Of a DNA stretch of 64,000 bases, positions 49,539-61,161 are shown piece by piece; the stretch's first letter is position 1; each line of letters opens with the position of its first letter. Below the pieces are notes generated by a model. It saw only the letters and a list, made by a program, of their open reading frames with translations, searched no databases and was not told the DNA's origin. This DNA is from JANLVI01 sp031363915 (GTDB lineage Bacteria; Vulcanimicrobiota; Vulcanimicrobiia; Vulcanimicrobiales; Vulcanimicrobiaceae): NCBI GenBank assembly GCA_031363915.1, contig JANLVI010000009.1, forward strand, positions 35,488-99,487, given 5' to 3'. A program made the translations under genes and the position numbers.

Positions 49539-50535
49539 CCAGAACCTCGTGGTAGACCGCCGCAGTCGCGGCCGCGAATCGGTCCCAAGTATACGCGCGA
49601 ACGGCTAATGCGCCCTCGGAGGCGCGTGCGCTCGCGGTCGCGGGATCGCGGGCCGACGCCCGAAGAACGTCGCCGAGAGCCCCGGCGTTGCGCGCGGGAA
49701 ACGTCTGCGCGTAAGGCCGCACGACCGTCGGCACGGCTTCCTCCGATGCGATCACGGGCGTTCCCACGGCCAGCGCCTCGAGCATCGGGATGCCGAATCC
49801 CTCGGAGAGCGAGGGCTGCACGTACGCCAGCGCCCCACGATAGTGCGACCACAGCGTGGTCTGCGAAACATCGCCAAGATACCGGATCGCCGCCTCCGGC
49901 CGCGCGAACTGCGCGCGCACTGCCGGTTCGTCGACGCCCGTCAGCACGAGATCGACGGACTCGGCCAGCGCGTGCCAGGCGCGATAGAGCGTGTCGAGAT
50001 TCTTGTGCGGCCGGTGATTGCCGGCGTAGAAAAAATAGGGACGCTCGCCCTCTGCGATGGCGGTCGCTGTTAGCAAGGCCGGATCGAATCCGAGCGGCAC
50101 GACGCGACAGCGCTCGCGCGGGACGCGAAAATATCGTTCGCAGTCATCGACGGTGCGCTCGTCGCCCATGCAGAGCAGGCGCGCGCCGCGAGCGATCGTC
50201 CCACCGAGCGTCGCATAAAACGCGGCAGTCGCGCGGCCGAAAAATTCGGGATGCCGCAAATGGATGAGGTCGTGCACCGTCGCCACGTACGGCTGCGCGC
50301 GCACGAGCGGCGCGAAGAGCGTCGGATAGTGAACGAGGCGCGGATCGAGCGCAGCCAGCCGCAGCGGTAAGCCAACGTTTTCTGCAAACCCGAAATTCTC
50401 GCCGTCACCGACGGTAGCGACGCGCAGTTCCGGTGCGACGTGCGGCAGACCGCGCAACAATTCATCCAGATAGGCGAGCGTGCCGACGGACATGCGCCGC
50501 GTGCGTCGCGCATCGATTGCAACATCGGGTCTCAC
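49531..50535 (-). CDS. GT4-type glycosyltransferase
   Basis: A 334-residue GT-B enzyme: YVATVHDLIHLRHPEFF, VVPLGFDP, YFFYAGNHRPHKNLDTLY, and the sugar-nucleotide site PSLSEGFGIPMLEALAVGTPVI (Glu-x7-Glu). It is paralogous to the next gene and likely adds mannose or a similar sugar to a lipid- or polysaccharide-linked acceptor. The GTG start at 50535 overlaps the upstream stop as GTGA. Confidence 0.9.
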   Translation of the reverse strand: MRPDVAIDARRTRRMSVGTLAYLDELLRGLPHVAPELRVATVGDGENFGFAENVGLPLRLAALDPRLVHYPTLFAPLVRAQPYVATVHDLIHLRHPEFFGRATAAFYATLGGTIARGARLLCMGDERTVDDCERYFRVPRERCRVVPLGFDPALLTATAIAEGERPYFFYAGNHRPHKNLDTLYRAWHALAESVDLVLTGVDEPAVRAQFARPEAAIRYLGDVSQTTLWSHYRGALAYVQPSLSEGFGIPMLEALAVGTPVIASEEAVPTVVRPYAQTFPARNAGALGDVLRASARDPATASARASEGALAVRAYTWDRFAAATAAVYHEVLDA

Positions 50536-51524
50536 AGGAGCTCGCGGTAGACGTCGATCGTGCCCTGCGCGCAGCGATCCCACGTTAACTCGCGTGTCGC
50601 TTCCCGTGCGATGTGGGCGCGTTCGCGGGCGACGTCCGGACGCTGGTAAGCGCCGTTGAGTTCGCGCCGCAGCGCGTCGGCATCGCCGGCGCCAAAACTG
50701 ACGACGTACGGACGCAACACGCCCGGGATTGCCGTTTCCGCCGCAATCACCGGTGCACCGCTGCGCGTTGCCTCGAGTAGCGGTAAACCAAAGCCTTCGC
50801 GCAGCGCCGGATGCACGTAGGCGATCGCCCCCGCGTAGACCGCGCGTAATTCCGCGTCCGTGCGCTCGCCCAGGAAGACGATCTCGCCGCCGTCGTCGCG
50901 CCGCTCGCGCAGGTGCAACTCGGAATCTTCATCGCCGCTGAGCAATAAATCGATCGGGCGCGGCGTGTGCATCGCGCGCCACGCGGCGTAGAGCGTGCGA
51001 AGATCTTTGTGCGGGCGCCGGTTTCCAACGTAGAGTAGATACGGTCGCGGATGCGTAAAGCGCGGCGCGTCGGGCAGATCGTCGATGCCCAGCGGCACGA
51101 CGCGCACGCGCTTGGGATCGACGCCCAAGTACCGCTGGCAATCCTCGATCGTCGTTTCGTCATCGACGATAATGCGCGCGGCGCCGCGTGCGACGGGCGC
51201 GACGACGTTGCGGTAGTACGGCCCGACCTTCTTCTTCCCAAACTGCGGATAGTGCAGATCGATCAGATCGTGGATCGTCACGATATACGGCGCGGGGATG
51301 ATGCGCGGCGCATAGACGGAGAGAAAGTGGACGATCTGCGGACGCGTGCGAAGGATCCACAGCGGCATTTTCACTTGCTCGTCAACATCGAAATTGTCGC
51401 CGCTGCCGAAGGTCTCAAAGGCAAGATCAGGGGCAAGGACCGGGACGCGCGCGGCGATCGCCCGCGCATAGCTGAGCATGCCGACCGACATGTGCGATGT
51501 GGCGCGGGTGTCGAGCGCGATCAT
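50532..51524 (-). CDS. GT4-type glycosyltransferase
   Basis: A 330-residue paralogue of the preceding enzyme: YIVTIHDLIDLHYPQFG, VVPLGIDD, YLLYVGNRRPHKDLRTLY and HPALREGFGLPLLEATRSGAPVI. Both begin with DxRxxxxMSVGxLxY. The pair probably adds successive sugars to one glycan. It follows the GT2 gene by 13 bases. Confidence 0.9.
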   Translation of the reverse strand: MIALDTRATSHMSVGMLSYARAIAARVPVLAPDLAFETFGSGDNFDVDEQVKMPLWILRTRPQIVHFLSVYAPRIIPAPYIVTIHDLIDLHYPQFGKKKVGPYYRNVVAPVARGAARIIVDDETTIEDCQRYLGVDPKRVRVVPLGIDDLPDAPRFTHPRPYLLYVGNRRPHKDLRTLYAAWRAMHTPRPIDLLLSGDEDSELHLRERRDDGGEIVFLGERTDAELRAVYAGAIAYVHPALREGFGLPLLEATRSGAPVIAAETAIPGVLRPYVVSFGAGDADALRRELNGAYQRPDVARERAHIAREATRELTWDRCAQGTIDVYRELL

Positions 51525-51537
51525 CGACGTCGTACGA

Positions 51538-52286
51538 TCATCGGCGCGTCAACGAGAGCCAGTGTACGAGTACGTTGTAGCGCGCGGCGTGAAAGGCGAC
51601 GTACAAACCGCGCCATCCGTCGCGCCAGCCTTCATAGCGCCCGAGCGACCAGACGAAGCGCGGGCCTGCGATCGCAAGGGCGATGGCGAGCAGCAGCGGC
51701 GAACTCGTGCGCCCGCGCGCCTCGATCGCCGTATAGCGATAAAATTTCTCTTGATACGACGAGAGCGTCGGATACGAATCGTGCAGCAAAGCACCGGGCA
51801 AATCGGCGACGCCGGCTTGCGGGATCCACTCTTCGTGGAGTTCGGCATTGCCGCCGGCCGCGGGATTCGCGCGCAGCGCGGTCCCGCTCGTGCGGAAGAG
51901 CCGCACGATACGCTCTTCCGACCACCCGCACGTGCGGATCGGCTCGCCGCAGAGCGAGGTCACGCGGCGCAAGCGATACGCACTGACGCTGCCGTCGGCA
52001 GCGAGGATCCCGCGCGCGAGCTCGGGCTCCAGCACTTCATCGGCATCGAGCATCAGCGTCCATGCCGTGGCGACGCGTGCCAGCGCAAAGCGGCGCGCGT
52101 CGACAAATCCGTTCCACGCGCGTTCGATGACCGTCGCGCCGAAATCGCGTGCGATCGTCGCGGTCGTATCGCTCGACTCGGCATCGAGCACGATCACGGG
52201 CATGCCGACGGGGAGGCTCGCGAGCGCCCGCGGCAAACGAGTCGCCTCATTTTTCGTGAGGACGACGGCGGTGATGCTGGCCGGAT

Positions 52287-52290
<4 letters not shown>
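51538..52290 (-). CDS. GT2-family glycosyltransferase, probable CTG start
   Basis: The 250-residue protein is a GT-A enzyme of the WaaE/KdtX kind: TAVVLTKNEATRLPRALASL, VIVLDAESSDTTATIARDFGATV, LMLDADEVLEPELA (DxD-like) and a helical tail. Homology starts at the pyrG stop, where only CTG 52290 (overlapping that stop as CTGA) is a plausible start. The frame open to 52428 would lie inside pyrG. It probably adds a sugar in an envelope glycan. Confidence 0.85.
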
Positions 52291-53939
<1,649 letters not shown>

Positions 53940-54017
53940 ATATGGGATAGCTACGCTTCTCGGAACAAGACGCTGCGGCCTCTTGTAAATCGGCCGCCGG
54001 CACCCCGGAACACCGAT

Positions 54018-54872
54018 TTACCCGGGCGCGATCACGCTCACGAAGCGCGGCAGCGAGCTATAGTCCGCCTTCACTTCGACGGTGGCGCTGGGCCAGCGTT
54101 CGCGCACGAGGAGCGCGAGGTCGAGCACGTTGAGGGGCGCGGCTTCGAGAAACGCCGCCCCGCCCGGGGCAAGCAGTTCTTCGAGGGCCGGGACGAGACG
54201 TTCGTAGAGGTCGAGGCCCACCCCGCCGCCGTCGAGCGCAAGGCGCGGCTCGTGGGAGACCGGATCGGGCGCCGCGGCAATTTCGTCCGTCGGGACGTAA
54301 GGCAGGTTCGCGACGATCGCGTCGTAGCGGCCAAAGCGACGGAGCGGCTCGCCGAGGTCGCCGTGGACGAAGCTGATATGTTGGAAGACGTTGTTGCGTG
54401 CGGCGTTTCTGCGCGCGACCGCGAGCGCTTCGCGCGAAATATCGGTCGCGAACACGTTGAGCGAGGGCAATTCGCAGGCAAGCGAGACCGCAATGACCCC
54501 GGAGCCCGTGCCGATGTCGGCAGCAAAACCAAGTAGGCGGTCCGAGCGGCGAAGATGAGCGATCGCGGCTTCGACCAGTAATTCGGTCTCGGGGCGCGGG
54601 ACGAGCACGCGGCCGTCAACCTCGAACGTGCGTCCATAAAAGCCGGCGGTACCGATGATGTAGGGGATGGGGCGGCCGCGTTCACGCTCGAGCAGCGCAT
54701 CGAGAAAACGCTGGCGGATCGACTCTTCCAGCGGCTCATCGCCGTGGACGATAAAGTAGACGCGGTCGCAGTTGACGATGTGCGCGAGCATCAACTCGGC
54801 ATCCATCGCCGCGGAATCGGAAACGGCGGCGAGTCGCGTCGTGGCTTCGCGAAGGACGGCGCTGATCGTCAT
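54018..54872 (-). CDS. prmC: Release factor glutamine methyltransferase PrmC
   Basis: The 284-residue methyltransferase has PYIIGTAGFYGRTFEVDGRVLVPRPETE, motif I DIGTGSGVIAV and NLPY (the NPPY family motif with Leu). It methylates the GGQ glutamine of release factors. Its start overlaps the prfA stop by four bases, the usual partner. Confidence 0.94.
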   Translation of the reverse strand: MTISAVLREATTRLAAVSDSAAMDAELMLAHIVNCDRVYFIVHGDEPLEESIRQRFLDALLERERGRPIPYIIGTAGFYGRTFEVDGRVLVPRPETELLVEAAIAHLRRSDRLLGFAADIGTGSGVIAVSLACELPSLNVFATDISREALAVARRNAARNNVFQHISFVHGDLGEPLRRFGRYDAIVANLPYVPTDEIAAAPDPVSHEPRLALDGGGVGLDLYERLVPALEELLAPGGAAFLEAAPLNVLDLALLVRERWPSATVEVKADYSSLPRFVSVIAPG

Positions 54873-55954
54873 GCGGCAGGCTCTTCTCCGGCGAGGAGAC
54901 GGGCCTTCTCATCGCGCTGAAGATCGGCGACGAGCCGGGCCATATCGCCTTCGAGAATCGTCTTGATATTCTGGTAGTTTTGGTTGATGCGGTGATCGGT
55001 GATGCGGTCTTGCGGAAAGTTATACGTACGGATCTTCTCGCTGCGATCGCCGGTGCCGACCTGGCTCTTGCGCAGCGAACCGACGGCCTCTTCGGCCTCC
55101 CGGCGCTGGCGGTCGGCGAGTTGCGCGCGTAGCATACCCATCGCGCGTTCGCGATTCTGTATCTGCGAGCGTTCCTCGCTGCACGACACGATGATGCCGG
55201 ACGGAACGTGCGTGATGCGAATCGCGGATTCGGTTTTATTGACGTGCTGGCCGCCGGCGCCGGAGGCTTTGAAGGTATCGACTTGCAGGTCTTTTGCATT
55301 GATCTGCACCTCGCCCGTATCTTCCACTTCCGGCAAGACGGCGACCGTCGCCGTACTCGTGTGTACGCGGCCTTGCGTCTCGGTGAGCGGCACGCGTTGC
55401 ACCCGGTGGACGCCGGATTCGTATTTAAAGAAGCGGTACGGTTCGCCGCCGCGCACCGAGAGCACGAGTTCTTTCGAACCGCCGGCGTCCGATTCGCTCT
55501 GCGAGAGAACTTCGATCTTCATCTTCTTCGATTCGGCAAAACGGCCGTACATGCGGCCGAGTTCTGCCGCAAAGAGACTGGCCTCATCGCCGCCCGCGCC
55601 CGCGCGAATTTCGATAAAGATGTCTTTTGAATCGTTGGGGTCGCGCGGGAGCATCAGTTCCTGAAGCTCTTCTTCGATTATCTTCTTGCGCGCGCGATGT
55701 TCTTTTGCTTCGTCTTCAGCCATCGCGTGCATCTCGGCGTCGCTGCGGTCTTCGAGCAACGCGTCGTTGGCCGTCATGTCGGCGAGCAATTTTTTATAGC
55801 TGCGGAAGGCGAGCACCGTCGGCTCGATCGCCGAACGTTCTTTGACGATCGACGTAAAGCGTTCTTGATCGAATGCACCGCTCGGGTTCGCAAGAGCTGC
55901 GTCGAGTTCGTCAAATTTTTTCGAGAGATTTTCAAGACGATCGGTCAGTAACAT
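54869..55954 (-). CDS. prfA: Peptide chain release factor 1
   Basis: A 361-residue class I release factor with GAGGDEASLFAAEL, the catalytic GAGGQHVNKTESAIR and C-terminal RITDHRINQN. It ends translation at UAA and UAG. It lies between rpmE and prmC, a common order. Confidence 0.96.
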   Translation of the reverse strand: MLLTDRLENLSKKFDELDAALANPSGAFDQERFTSIVKERSAIEPTVLAFRSYKKLLADMTANDALLEDRSDAEMHAMAEDEAKEHRARKKIIEEELQELMLPRDPNDSKDIFIEIRAGAGGDEASLFAAELGRMYGRFAESKKMKIEVLSQSESDAGGSKELVLSVRGGEPYRFFKYESGVHRVQRVPLTETQGRVHTSTATVAVLPEVEDTGEVQINAKDLQVDTFKASGAGGQHVNKTESAIRITHVPSGIIVSCSEERSQIQNRERAMGMLRAQLADRQRREAEEAVGSLRKSQVGTGDRSEKIRTYNFPQDRITDHRINQNYQNIKTILEGDMARLVADLQRDEKARLLAGEEPAA

Positions 55955-55999
55955 GGTGGTCTTCTTCGGAGATAGCGGCGATTGCGATGGAAGGTAACG

Positions 56000-56028
56000 A
56001 AAAAGCGAGCCGCTCTCGCGACTCGCTT
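56000..56028 (-). terminator. Terminator after rpmE
   Basis: On the minus strand AAGCGAGTCGC pairs with GCGGCTCGCTT (one G-T wobble) around GAGA, followed by TTT. It lies 20 bases past the rpmE stop, before prfA. Confidence 0.8.
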
Positions 56029-56047
56029 CCGGAACACGACTCGACCG

Positions 56048-56317
56048 CTACAGTGCGGCGGCGGCTGCCTCTTCTTTTTTGATCTTCCGTGCGTCTGCTT
56101 CGGCTTTCTTCTTCTCGGCGAGGGCGACGCGCTGGTTGAACTTGTCAACGCGGCCGGCGGTGTCGAGGAACTTCTGCTGACCCGTGTAGAGCGGGTGGCA
56201 TTGCGAGCAAACTTCGACGGTGATCTTGGGCAGCGTCGAGCCGGTCGTAAAGGTAGCACCGCAGCCGCATGCGACTGAGGCTTCGGGGTACCATTTGGGG
56301 TGGATCTTGTCTTTCAC
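56048..56317 (-). CDS. rpmE: Ribosomal protein bL31, zinc form
   Basis: The 89-residue protein has KIHPKWYPEASVACGCGATF, the zinc ligands CxC and CSQCHPLYTG, and QKFLDTAGRVDKFNQR. The last 20 residues are a Lys/Ala-rich extension beyond typical bL31. It belongs to the 50S subunit. Confidence 0.95.
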   Translation of the reverse strand: MKDKIHPKWYPEASVACGCGATFTTGSTLPKITVEVCSQCHPLYTGQQKFLDTAGRVDKFNQRVALAEKKKAEADARKIKKEEAAAAAL

Positions 56318-56425
56318 AGCGGTCCTATCATATCACCCGTGGCAAGGGCCCCCGGGGCGGGCGCTGTAACGTATGCGGCTCCGCAATAGTTATAACAGCG
56401 TACCCCCCACCTTGGAGTTGCTTTC

Positions 56426-57034
56426 TTGAAATTCGCCCGGCTCGGTTTCGGCCTCGTTTTCGCGCTTTCGCTGGTTACCGGCATGCGCACCCTCGCCTTC
56501 CCGCAGGCGAACCCGACTCCGCCGCCTCCGCCGCGCCCAAACCCCGGCGCGACTGCGGGAACGACGACCGGCACGCCGACACCGGCCACGACGCCCGCGG
56601 GCGCATTGCCGTCGACCCAGCCGACCCTGCAGCCCACTCCGACCGGCAAGGGCGGCAAAAAGGCCAAGCCCAGCCCCGAACCGAGCCCCTCGGACACGCC
56701 CGAACCACCGCAGTTTGCCTCACTCGACGGCGTGTGGGAAGTACAACTCCAGCCGCTCGATGGCACGCGGACCGTCTACCAGCACCTCACGGTCAAGCAG
56801 GACGGCGCGAATCTGCGCGGCACGTGGGATCGTTCGAGTCAGGACAAAGTGCCCTACACCGGCACCTTCGACGGCCGAATCTTCAAGCTGACCGTGGCCA
56901 CCAAACCCAAGGAGACGATTTTCACCGGATACGCCGAGAACTTCGGCGACATGGTCGGGCTCATTAATGACGGCGGCCAAGTCGGTACTCCGTTTACCGC
57001 CTCGCATCGGAAGAAAGAAAAGATCGGACAGTAA
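56426..57034 (+). CDS. Exported protein of unknown function with Pro/Thr-rich linker
   Basis: The 202-residue protein has a signal peptide (FARLGFGLVFALSLVTG), a Pro/Thr-rich low-complexity region (about 28-95) and a C-terminal beta-barrel-like domain (LDGVWEVQLQPLDG, LTVKQDGANLRGTWD, YTGTFDGRIFKLTV). TTG 56426 follows GGAG by eight bases. No family is assigned. Its stop overlaps the next start by one base (TAATG). Confidence 0.8.
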   Translation: MKFARLGFGLVFALSLVTGMRTLAFPQANPTPPPPPRPNPGATAGTTTGTPTPATTPAGALPSTQPTLQPTPTGKGGKKAKPSPEPSPSDTPEPPQFASLDGVWEVQLQPLDGTRTVYQHLTVKQDGANLRGTWDRSSQDKVPYTGTFDGRIFKLTVATKPKETIFTGYAENFGDMVGLINDGGQVGTPFTASHRKKEKIGQ

Positions 57035-58350
57035 TGAGGGAAGACCGCCGCTTCGGTTTCCGCACGCGCGCCCTGCACGCGGGAACGCCCCCGGATCCGG
57101 AAACGGGCGCCCGCGCGCAGCCGATCTACCTAACCTCGAGCTTCGTGTTCGACTCGACCGAACACGCCGCCGAACTCTTCGCACTGCGCACGTACGGGAA
57201 TATTTACTCGCGCATCGGCAACCCAACGGTCTCGGCCTTTGAAGAAAAAATGGCGAGCCTCGAAGGCGGAATCGGCGGACTCGCAACGGCCAGCGGCCTA
57301 GCCGCACAGCTCACCGCGATCCTTGCAATCGCGCAGAGCGGCGATCACCTCGTCGCAAGCGCCAACCTCTACGGCGGCACGATCACACAGTTCGGCGTGA
57401 CGCTCAAGCGAATGGGAATCGAGACGACGTTCGTCCCCGGCGGCGAACCGGCGGCGCTCGCAGCCGCGATCGAACCCAACACGCGGGCGATCTACACCGA
57501 GACGATCGGCAATCCGACCGGCAACGTCGCGGACCTCGCCGCGATCGCCGCGATCGCGCACGAGCACGGCCTGCCGCTCATCGTCGATAACACGTTCGCA
57601 TCTCCCGCGCTCTGCCGGCCGATCGAGCACGGTGCGGATATCGTCATCCAGTCGGCGACGAAATTCGTCAGCGGCCACGGAACCGCGATCGGCGGCATCA
57701 TCGTTGAGTCGGGGACGTTTCCATGGGGCGCGGGCAAACATCCGCTGCTCTCGACGCCGAGTCCCGGCTATCACGACATGAATTTCGCGGAGACGTTCGG
57801 CGAATATGCGTTCTTGATGCGCGCGCGCGTCGAGGTGATGCGCGATGTCGGCGCGTGCCTCTCGCCGATGAACGCCTTCATGTTTATTCAAGGCCTCGAA
57901 ACGCTCGCTCTGCGGATGAAGGCACACGTCGAGAATGCCCGCGCCGTCGCACGTTTCTTAAAATCGCGCGAAGAAGTCGCCTGGGTTTCGTACGCGGAAC
58001 TCGAGGATTCTCCGTATCACGCGCTCGCGAGCACATACTTACGCGACGGTGCCGGTTCGATCTTCTCATTCGGCCTACGCGGCGGACGTGAAGCGGGGCG
58101 TACGTTCATCGAATCGCTCGAACTCTGGAGTCATCTCGCGAACGTCGGCGACTCGAAGAGTTTGGTCATCCATCCCGCATCGACGACGCACCAGCAGCTC
58201 AGCGATGCAGATATGACGGCCTCGGGCGTGACGCCCGATCTCATTCGCCTCTCGGTCGGGACCGAAGATGTCGACGATCTGATTTGGGATCTCGACCGCG
58301 CGCTCGTCGCATCGGCCAAACACACCCTTGCGGGATCGCACGGAGACTAG
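57034..58350 (+). CDS. O-acetylhomoserine sulfhydrylase-type PLP enzyme (MetY-like)
   Basis: The 438-residue protein is a Cys/Met metabolism PLP enzyme: FRTRALHAGTPPDPETGAR, YGNIYSRIGNPTV, VDNTFASPALCRPIEHGADI, the PLP lysine in SATKFVSGHG, and VGDSKSLVIHPASTTH. MetY makes homocysteine from O-acetylhomoserine and sulfide; in a biosynthetic cluster it may donate sulfur. It precedes the CoA-binding gene by three bases. Confidence 0.92.
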   Translation: MREDRRFGFRTRALHAGTPPDPETGARAQPIYLTSSFVFDSTEHAAELFALRTYGNIYSRIGNPTVSAFEEKMASLEGGIGGLATASGLAAQLTAILAIAQSGDHLVASANLYGGTITQFGVTLKRMGIETTFVPGGEPAALAAAIEPNTRAIYTETIGNPTGNVADLAAIAAIAHEHGLPLIVDNTFASPALCRPIEHGADIVIQSATKFVSGHGTAIGGIIVESGTFPWGAGKHPLLSTPSPGYHDMNFAETFGEYAFLMRARVEVMRDVGACLSPMNAFMFIQGLETLALRMKAHVENARAVARFLKSREEVAWVSYAELEDSPYHALASTYLRDGAGSIFSFGLRGGREAGRTFIESLELWSHLANVGDSKSLVIHPASTTHQQLSDADMTASGVTPDLIRLSVGTEDVDDLIWDLDRALVASAKHTLAGSHGD

Positions 58351-58353
58351 ACG

Positions 58354-58833
58354 ATGATTCTCGATACCGTTGCCGACCGCCGCGACCTGCTCGAACGCTC
58401 GAAAACGGTCGCTCTCGTCGGCGCGTCGCCGAACCCCACCCGGCCGAGTTACTTCGTTTTCTCGTATCTGCGCACCAAAGGTAAACTCACCGTCGCGCCG
58501 ATCAATCCGATGGTCTCAGAGATCGATGGCATCACATCGTATCCGACACTCGCCGCGTACGCGGCCGACAACGGCGCGCCCGATATCGTCGATGTGTTTC
58601 GCAAACCCGCCGATGCACTCTCAGTGGTCCGCGAAGCGATCGCGGTCGGCGCGAAAGCCGTCTGGTTTCAGTACGGGGTGATCAACGAAGAGGCGATTCG
58701 CCTGGCCGATGAGGCCGGGATGGACGTCGTCGTCGATCGCTGTCTCAAAGTCGAATCCGCGCGTTTTGACGGCGGCCTTGCCGTCGCGGGGCTCAACAGC
58801 GGCCTCATCACCGCACGGCGGCGCGGTCGCTGA
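58354..58833 (+). CDS. CoA-binding domain protein (YccU-like)
   Basis: A 159-residue Rossmann protein: SKTVALVGASPNPTRPSYFVFSYL, PDIVDVFRKPADALSVV, AVWFQYGVINEEAIRLA and VVVDRCLKVE. The family is a stand-alone CoA-binding domain of succinyl-CoA synthetase type, without a known reaction. It is sandwiched in the plus-strand operon, 11 bases before the LuxE-like gene. Confidence 0.93.
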   Translation: MILDTVADRRDLLERSKTVALVGASPNPTRPSYFVFSYLRTKGKLTVAPINPMVSEIDGITSYPTLAAYAADNGAPDIVDVFRKPADALSVVREAIAVGAKAVWFQYGVINEEAIRLADEAGMDVVVDRCLKVESARFDGGLAVAGLNSGLITARRRGR

Positions 58834-58844
58834 GGCGATCCGCC

Positions 58845-59939
58845 ATGGTCGATCCACGGATGGGCGAACCGGAGGAAGCTGCAGCGCTCGACGCTCGTAT
58901 TCTTGCTGCGATCGAAACGTCTGCAGGGGTCGATTTCGATGCGCTCGCGCGCGATATTTTCGCCTACCAGATTCGCTACAGCGAACCGTACGCCGCATAC
59001 GCGCGAAGTAAAGGCTACGACGCCGGACATCTGCCCGCATGTGCGGCCGATATTCCGGCGGTCCCGGCGGCGGCATTCAAAGAAGCGGCACTCGCAACGT
59101 TCGATCCCGCGCTCGCGGCGGCCGTCTTCGAGACCAGCGGCACCACGGTCGGCGCGAGCGGACGTCACTATCTTGCGACGACCGCGCTCTACACGGCCTC
59201 GCTGCTGGCGGGTTTCGATCGCGCGATGCTCGCCGACGGCGCGACGCTGCGCTACCTGCTGCTCGTCCCCGACCCGCGCGAGCGCCCGCACTCATCGCTC
59301 GGCTTTATGATGGCCCGGGTGAGCGAATTGCGCGGCGACGGCAATACCGGCTGGTATCTGCACGGCGACGCACTCGATCTCGATGGATTCATGCGCGATC
59401 TTGCACGTGCGTGCGCGGCGGGCATCGCCGTCTGTATCGCCGCGACCGCGTTTGCATTCGTGGCCCTACTCGACGGGCTTGCCGAACGCGACCGCCGCTT
59501 CGCGCTTCCGACCGGTTCGCGCATCATGGAGACGGGCGGATTCAAAGGCCGCTCGCGCGTCGTCGAACGCGCCGATCTCTATTCCACCCTGTCCGAGCGG
59601 CTCGGGCTTCCCGAATCCTCGATCGTCGCCGAATACGGGATGACCGAACTTTGCAGTCAGTATTACGATTCGGCCGCGAGCCGGACAGCAGCGCGACGCG
59701 TGAAGTTCGCGCCGCCATGGCTGCGACCGATCGTCATCGGTCTCGACGGCAAGGAATGCCCGCCCGGGATCGTCGGGGCGATTCGCCACATCGACTGCGT
59801 CAACCGCAGTTCCGTCGTCGCAATCGATACCGAAGACCTCGGCTATGCGAGCGGCGGCGGCATCGTCCTGCTCGGCCGCGACGCCGGTGCTGAACTGCGC
59901 GGCTGTTCGCTCGATGCTGAAGACCTTGCCCGCCGCTAA
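58845..59939 (+). CDS. LuxE-like acyl-protein synthetase
   Basis: The 364-residue protein belongs to the LuxE/PaaK-like acyl-protein synthetase family (PF04443): ETSGTTVGASGRHY (AMP-binding), TGGFKGRSRVV, and EYGMTELCSQYYD. Near the C-terminus ELRGCSLDAEDL places a Cys where LuxE carries its acyl-thioester. It should activate a carboxylic acid as acyl-AMP and transfer it to its own Cys. No luxAB is present. It overlaps the LuxC-like gene by 26 bases. Confidence 0.9.
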   Translation: MVDPRMGEPEEAAALDARILAAIETSAGVDFDALARDIFAYQIRYSEPYAAYARSKGYDAGHLPACAADIPAVPAAAFKEAALATFDPALAAAVFETSGTTVGASGRHYLATTALYTASLLAGFDRAMLADGATLRYLLLVPDPRERPHSSLGFMMARVSELRGDGNTGWYLHGDALDLDGFMRDLARACAAGIAVCIAATAFAFVALLDGLAERDRRFALPTGSRIMETGGFKGRSRVVERADLYSTLSERLGLPESSIVAEYGMTELCSQYYDSAASRTAARRVKFAPPWLRPIVIGLDGKECPPGIVGAIRHIDCVNRSSVVAIDTEDLGYASGGGIVLLGRDAGAELRGCSLDAEDLARR

Positions 59940-61161
59940 CACGCTGCGCGATCGCAGCGCGCGCGCGATCGTCGGTGCGATCGCGGATGCAGCCGAGCGG
60001 TGGCACGATGCCGATTTTCCGCCGCGCGTCCGCGCCCAGGCGGCCATCGAGGCACGCACGGGCTATTCGATCCCAGTGATCGAGTACGCACTCGACCGGC
60101 TCTTCGGTTCGCTTACCGCACGCGCGCTCAGCGCCGCAATCGAAGCGGAAGTCGGATCGCTCGATGCGCTCGACGCGCCGGTTGCCCAGCGCGACGGTCG
60201 TTTCGCTTACGCACGCGGTGTCGAACGCGCGGTGATCGTCGGCAGCGATACGACGATCGGCGTCGCGCTGGTCCCAGCGCTCTACGCGCTCATTGCCAAG
60301 GCTCGCGTCGTCGTTAAAGACCGCGACGATCGCCTCATCGGTGCATTTTTCGAGACGCTCGTCCAAGAGGATATGGCATTCGCCGAGCATGCCGTCGCCG
60401 AGGTGTGGCACGGCGGCAACGACCCGCGCGAAGCACGGCTCTTCGCAGGCGCCCAGACGATCGTCGTTTTCGGCGACGATGCAACGATCGAGGCCGTGCG
60501 TCTGGGTGCGAGTACCGCGACGCGCGTCATCGCATTCGGTCATCGCGCGAGCGCCGGATACGTGCGGCGCGACGACCTCGCGGTGCCCGACCTGATGGAC
60601 CGCATCGCGCGCGACGCGCTGTTGTACGATGGATCCGGTTGCATGTCGCTGCATTTGCTCTTTGTCGAGTCGGGCGGCGATGTTTCGGTGAGCGATTTCG
60701 CGCAGCTGCTCGGTGCGGCGCTCGAACGCGTCGCCATTGAATTTCCGCCCGGCATGCTTGCCGCCGGGCGCGCCGCCTCGTACGCGGCGGCGCGCGATCT
60801 TGCCGCATTCCGCGCCGCATCCGGACACGGAACCGTCGTGACCGCACCGGCCGCGCGAGCAACGCTGATCGTCGATCCGCCGCGCACTGCGCCGCCGCCG
60901 CTCGCGGCACGGATCGTGCCGGTCTTTCCGGTCGCAACGCCGGCCGAGGCTGCGGAGTACCTGCGCGCGCAACATCTGCCGCTCGAGGCGCTGGCAATCG
61001 CCGATGCCGGTCACTATTCGTCGCTGAGCGAGGTCGCGCTCGCGGGCGGTGCAGCGCGAATCACGCGCTTCGGTGAAATGCAAGCGCCACCGGCCGGCGC
61101 GCATCATGGCGGCGAGCCGTGCATCATGCACTTCATCCGTTGGATGGATGTCGAACGATGA
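59914..61161 (+). CDS. LuxC-like acyl reductase
   Basis: A 415-residue aldehyde-dehydrogenase-fold protein of the LuxC family: RFAYARGVERAVIVGSDTT, VVFGDDATIEAV, ASAGYVRRDDLA and YDGSGCMSLHLLFVE with the likely acyl-accepting Cys. LuxC reduces an acyl-thioester delivered by LuxE to the aldehyde using NADPH. ATG 59914 gives the overlap with the LuxE-like gene. The aminotransferase start overlaps its stop as ATGA. Confidence 0.9.
   Translation: MLKTLPAANTLRDRSARAIVGAIADAAERWHDADFPPRVRAQAAIEARTGYSIPVIEYALDRLFGSLTARALSAAIEAEVGSLDALDAPVAQRDGRFAYARGVERAVIVGSDTTIGVALVPALYALIAKARVVVKDRDDRLIGAFFETLVQEDMAFAEHAVAEVWHGGNDPREARLFAGAQTIVVFGDDATIEAVRLGASTATRVIAFGHRASAGYVRRDDLAVPDLMDRIARDALLYDGSGCMSLHLLFVESGGDVSVSDFAQLLGAALERVAIEFPPGMLAAGRAASYAAARDLAAFRAASGHGTVVTAPAARATLIVDPPRTAPPPLAARIVPVFPVATPAEAAEYLRAQHLPLEALAIADAGHYSSLSEVALAGGAARITRFGEMQAPPAGAHHGGEPCIMHFIRWMDVER

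Noticed and set aside
58845..61161. A bioluminescence (lux) operon
   Set aside because: LuxE-like and LuxC-like genes are present, but no luciferase alpha/beta or transferase LuxD gene is found next to them; the aminotransferase points to another end product.
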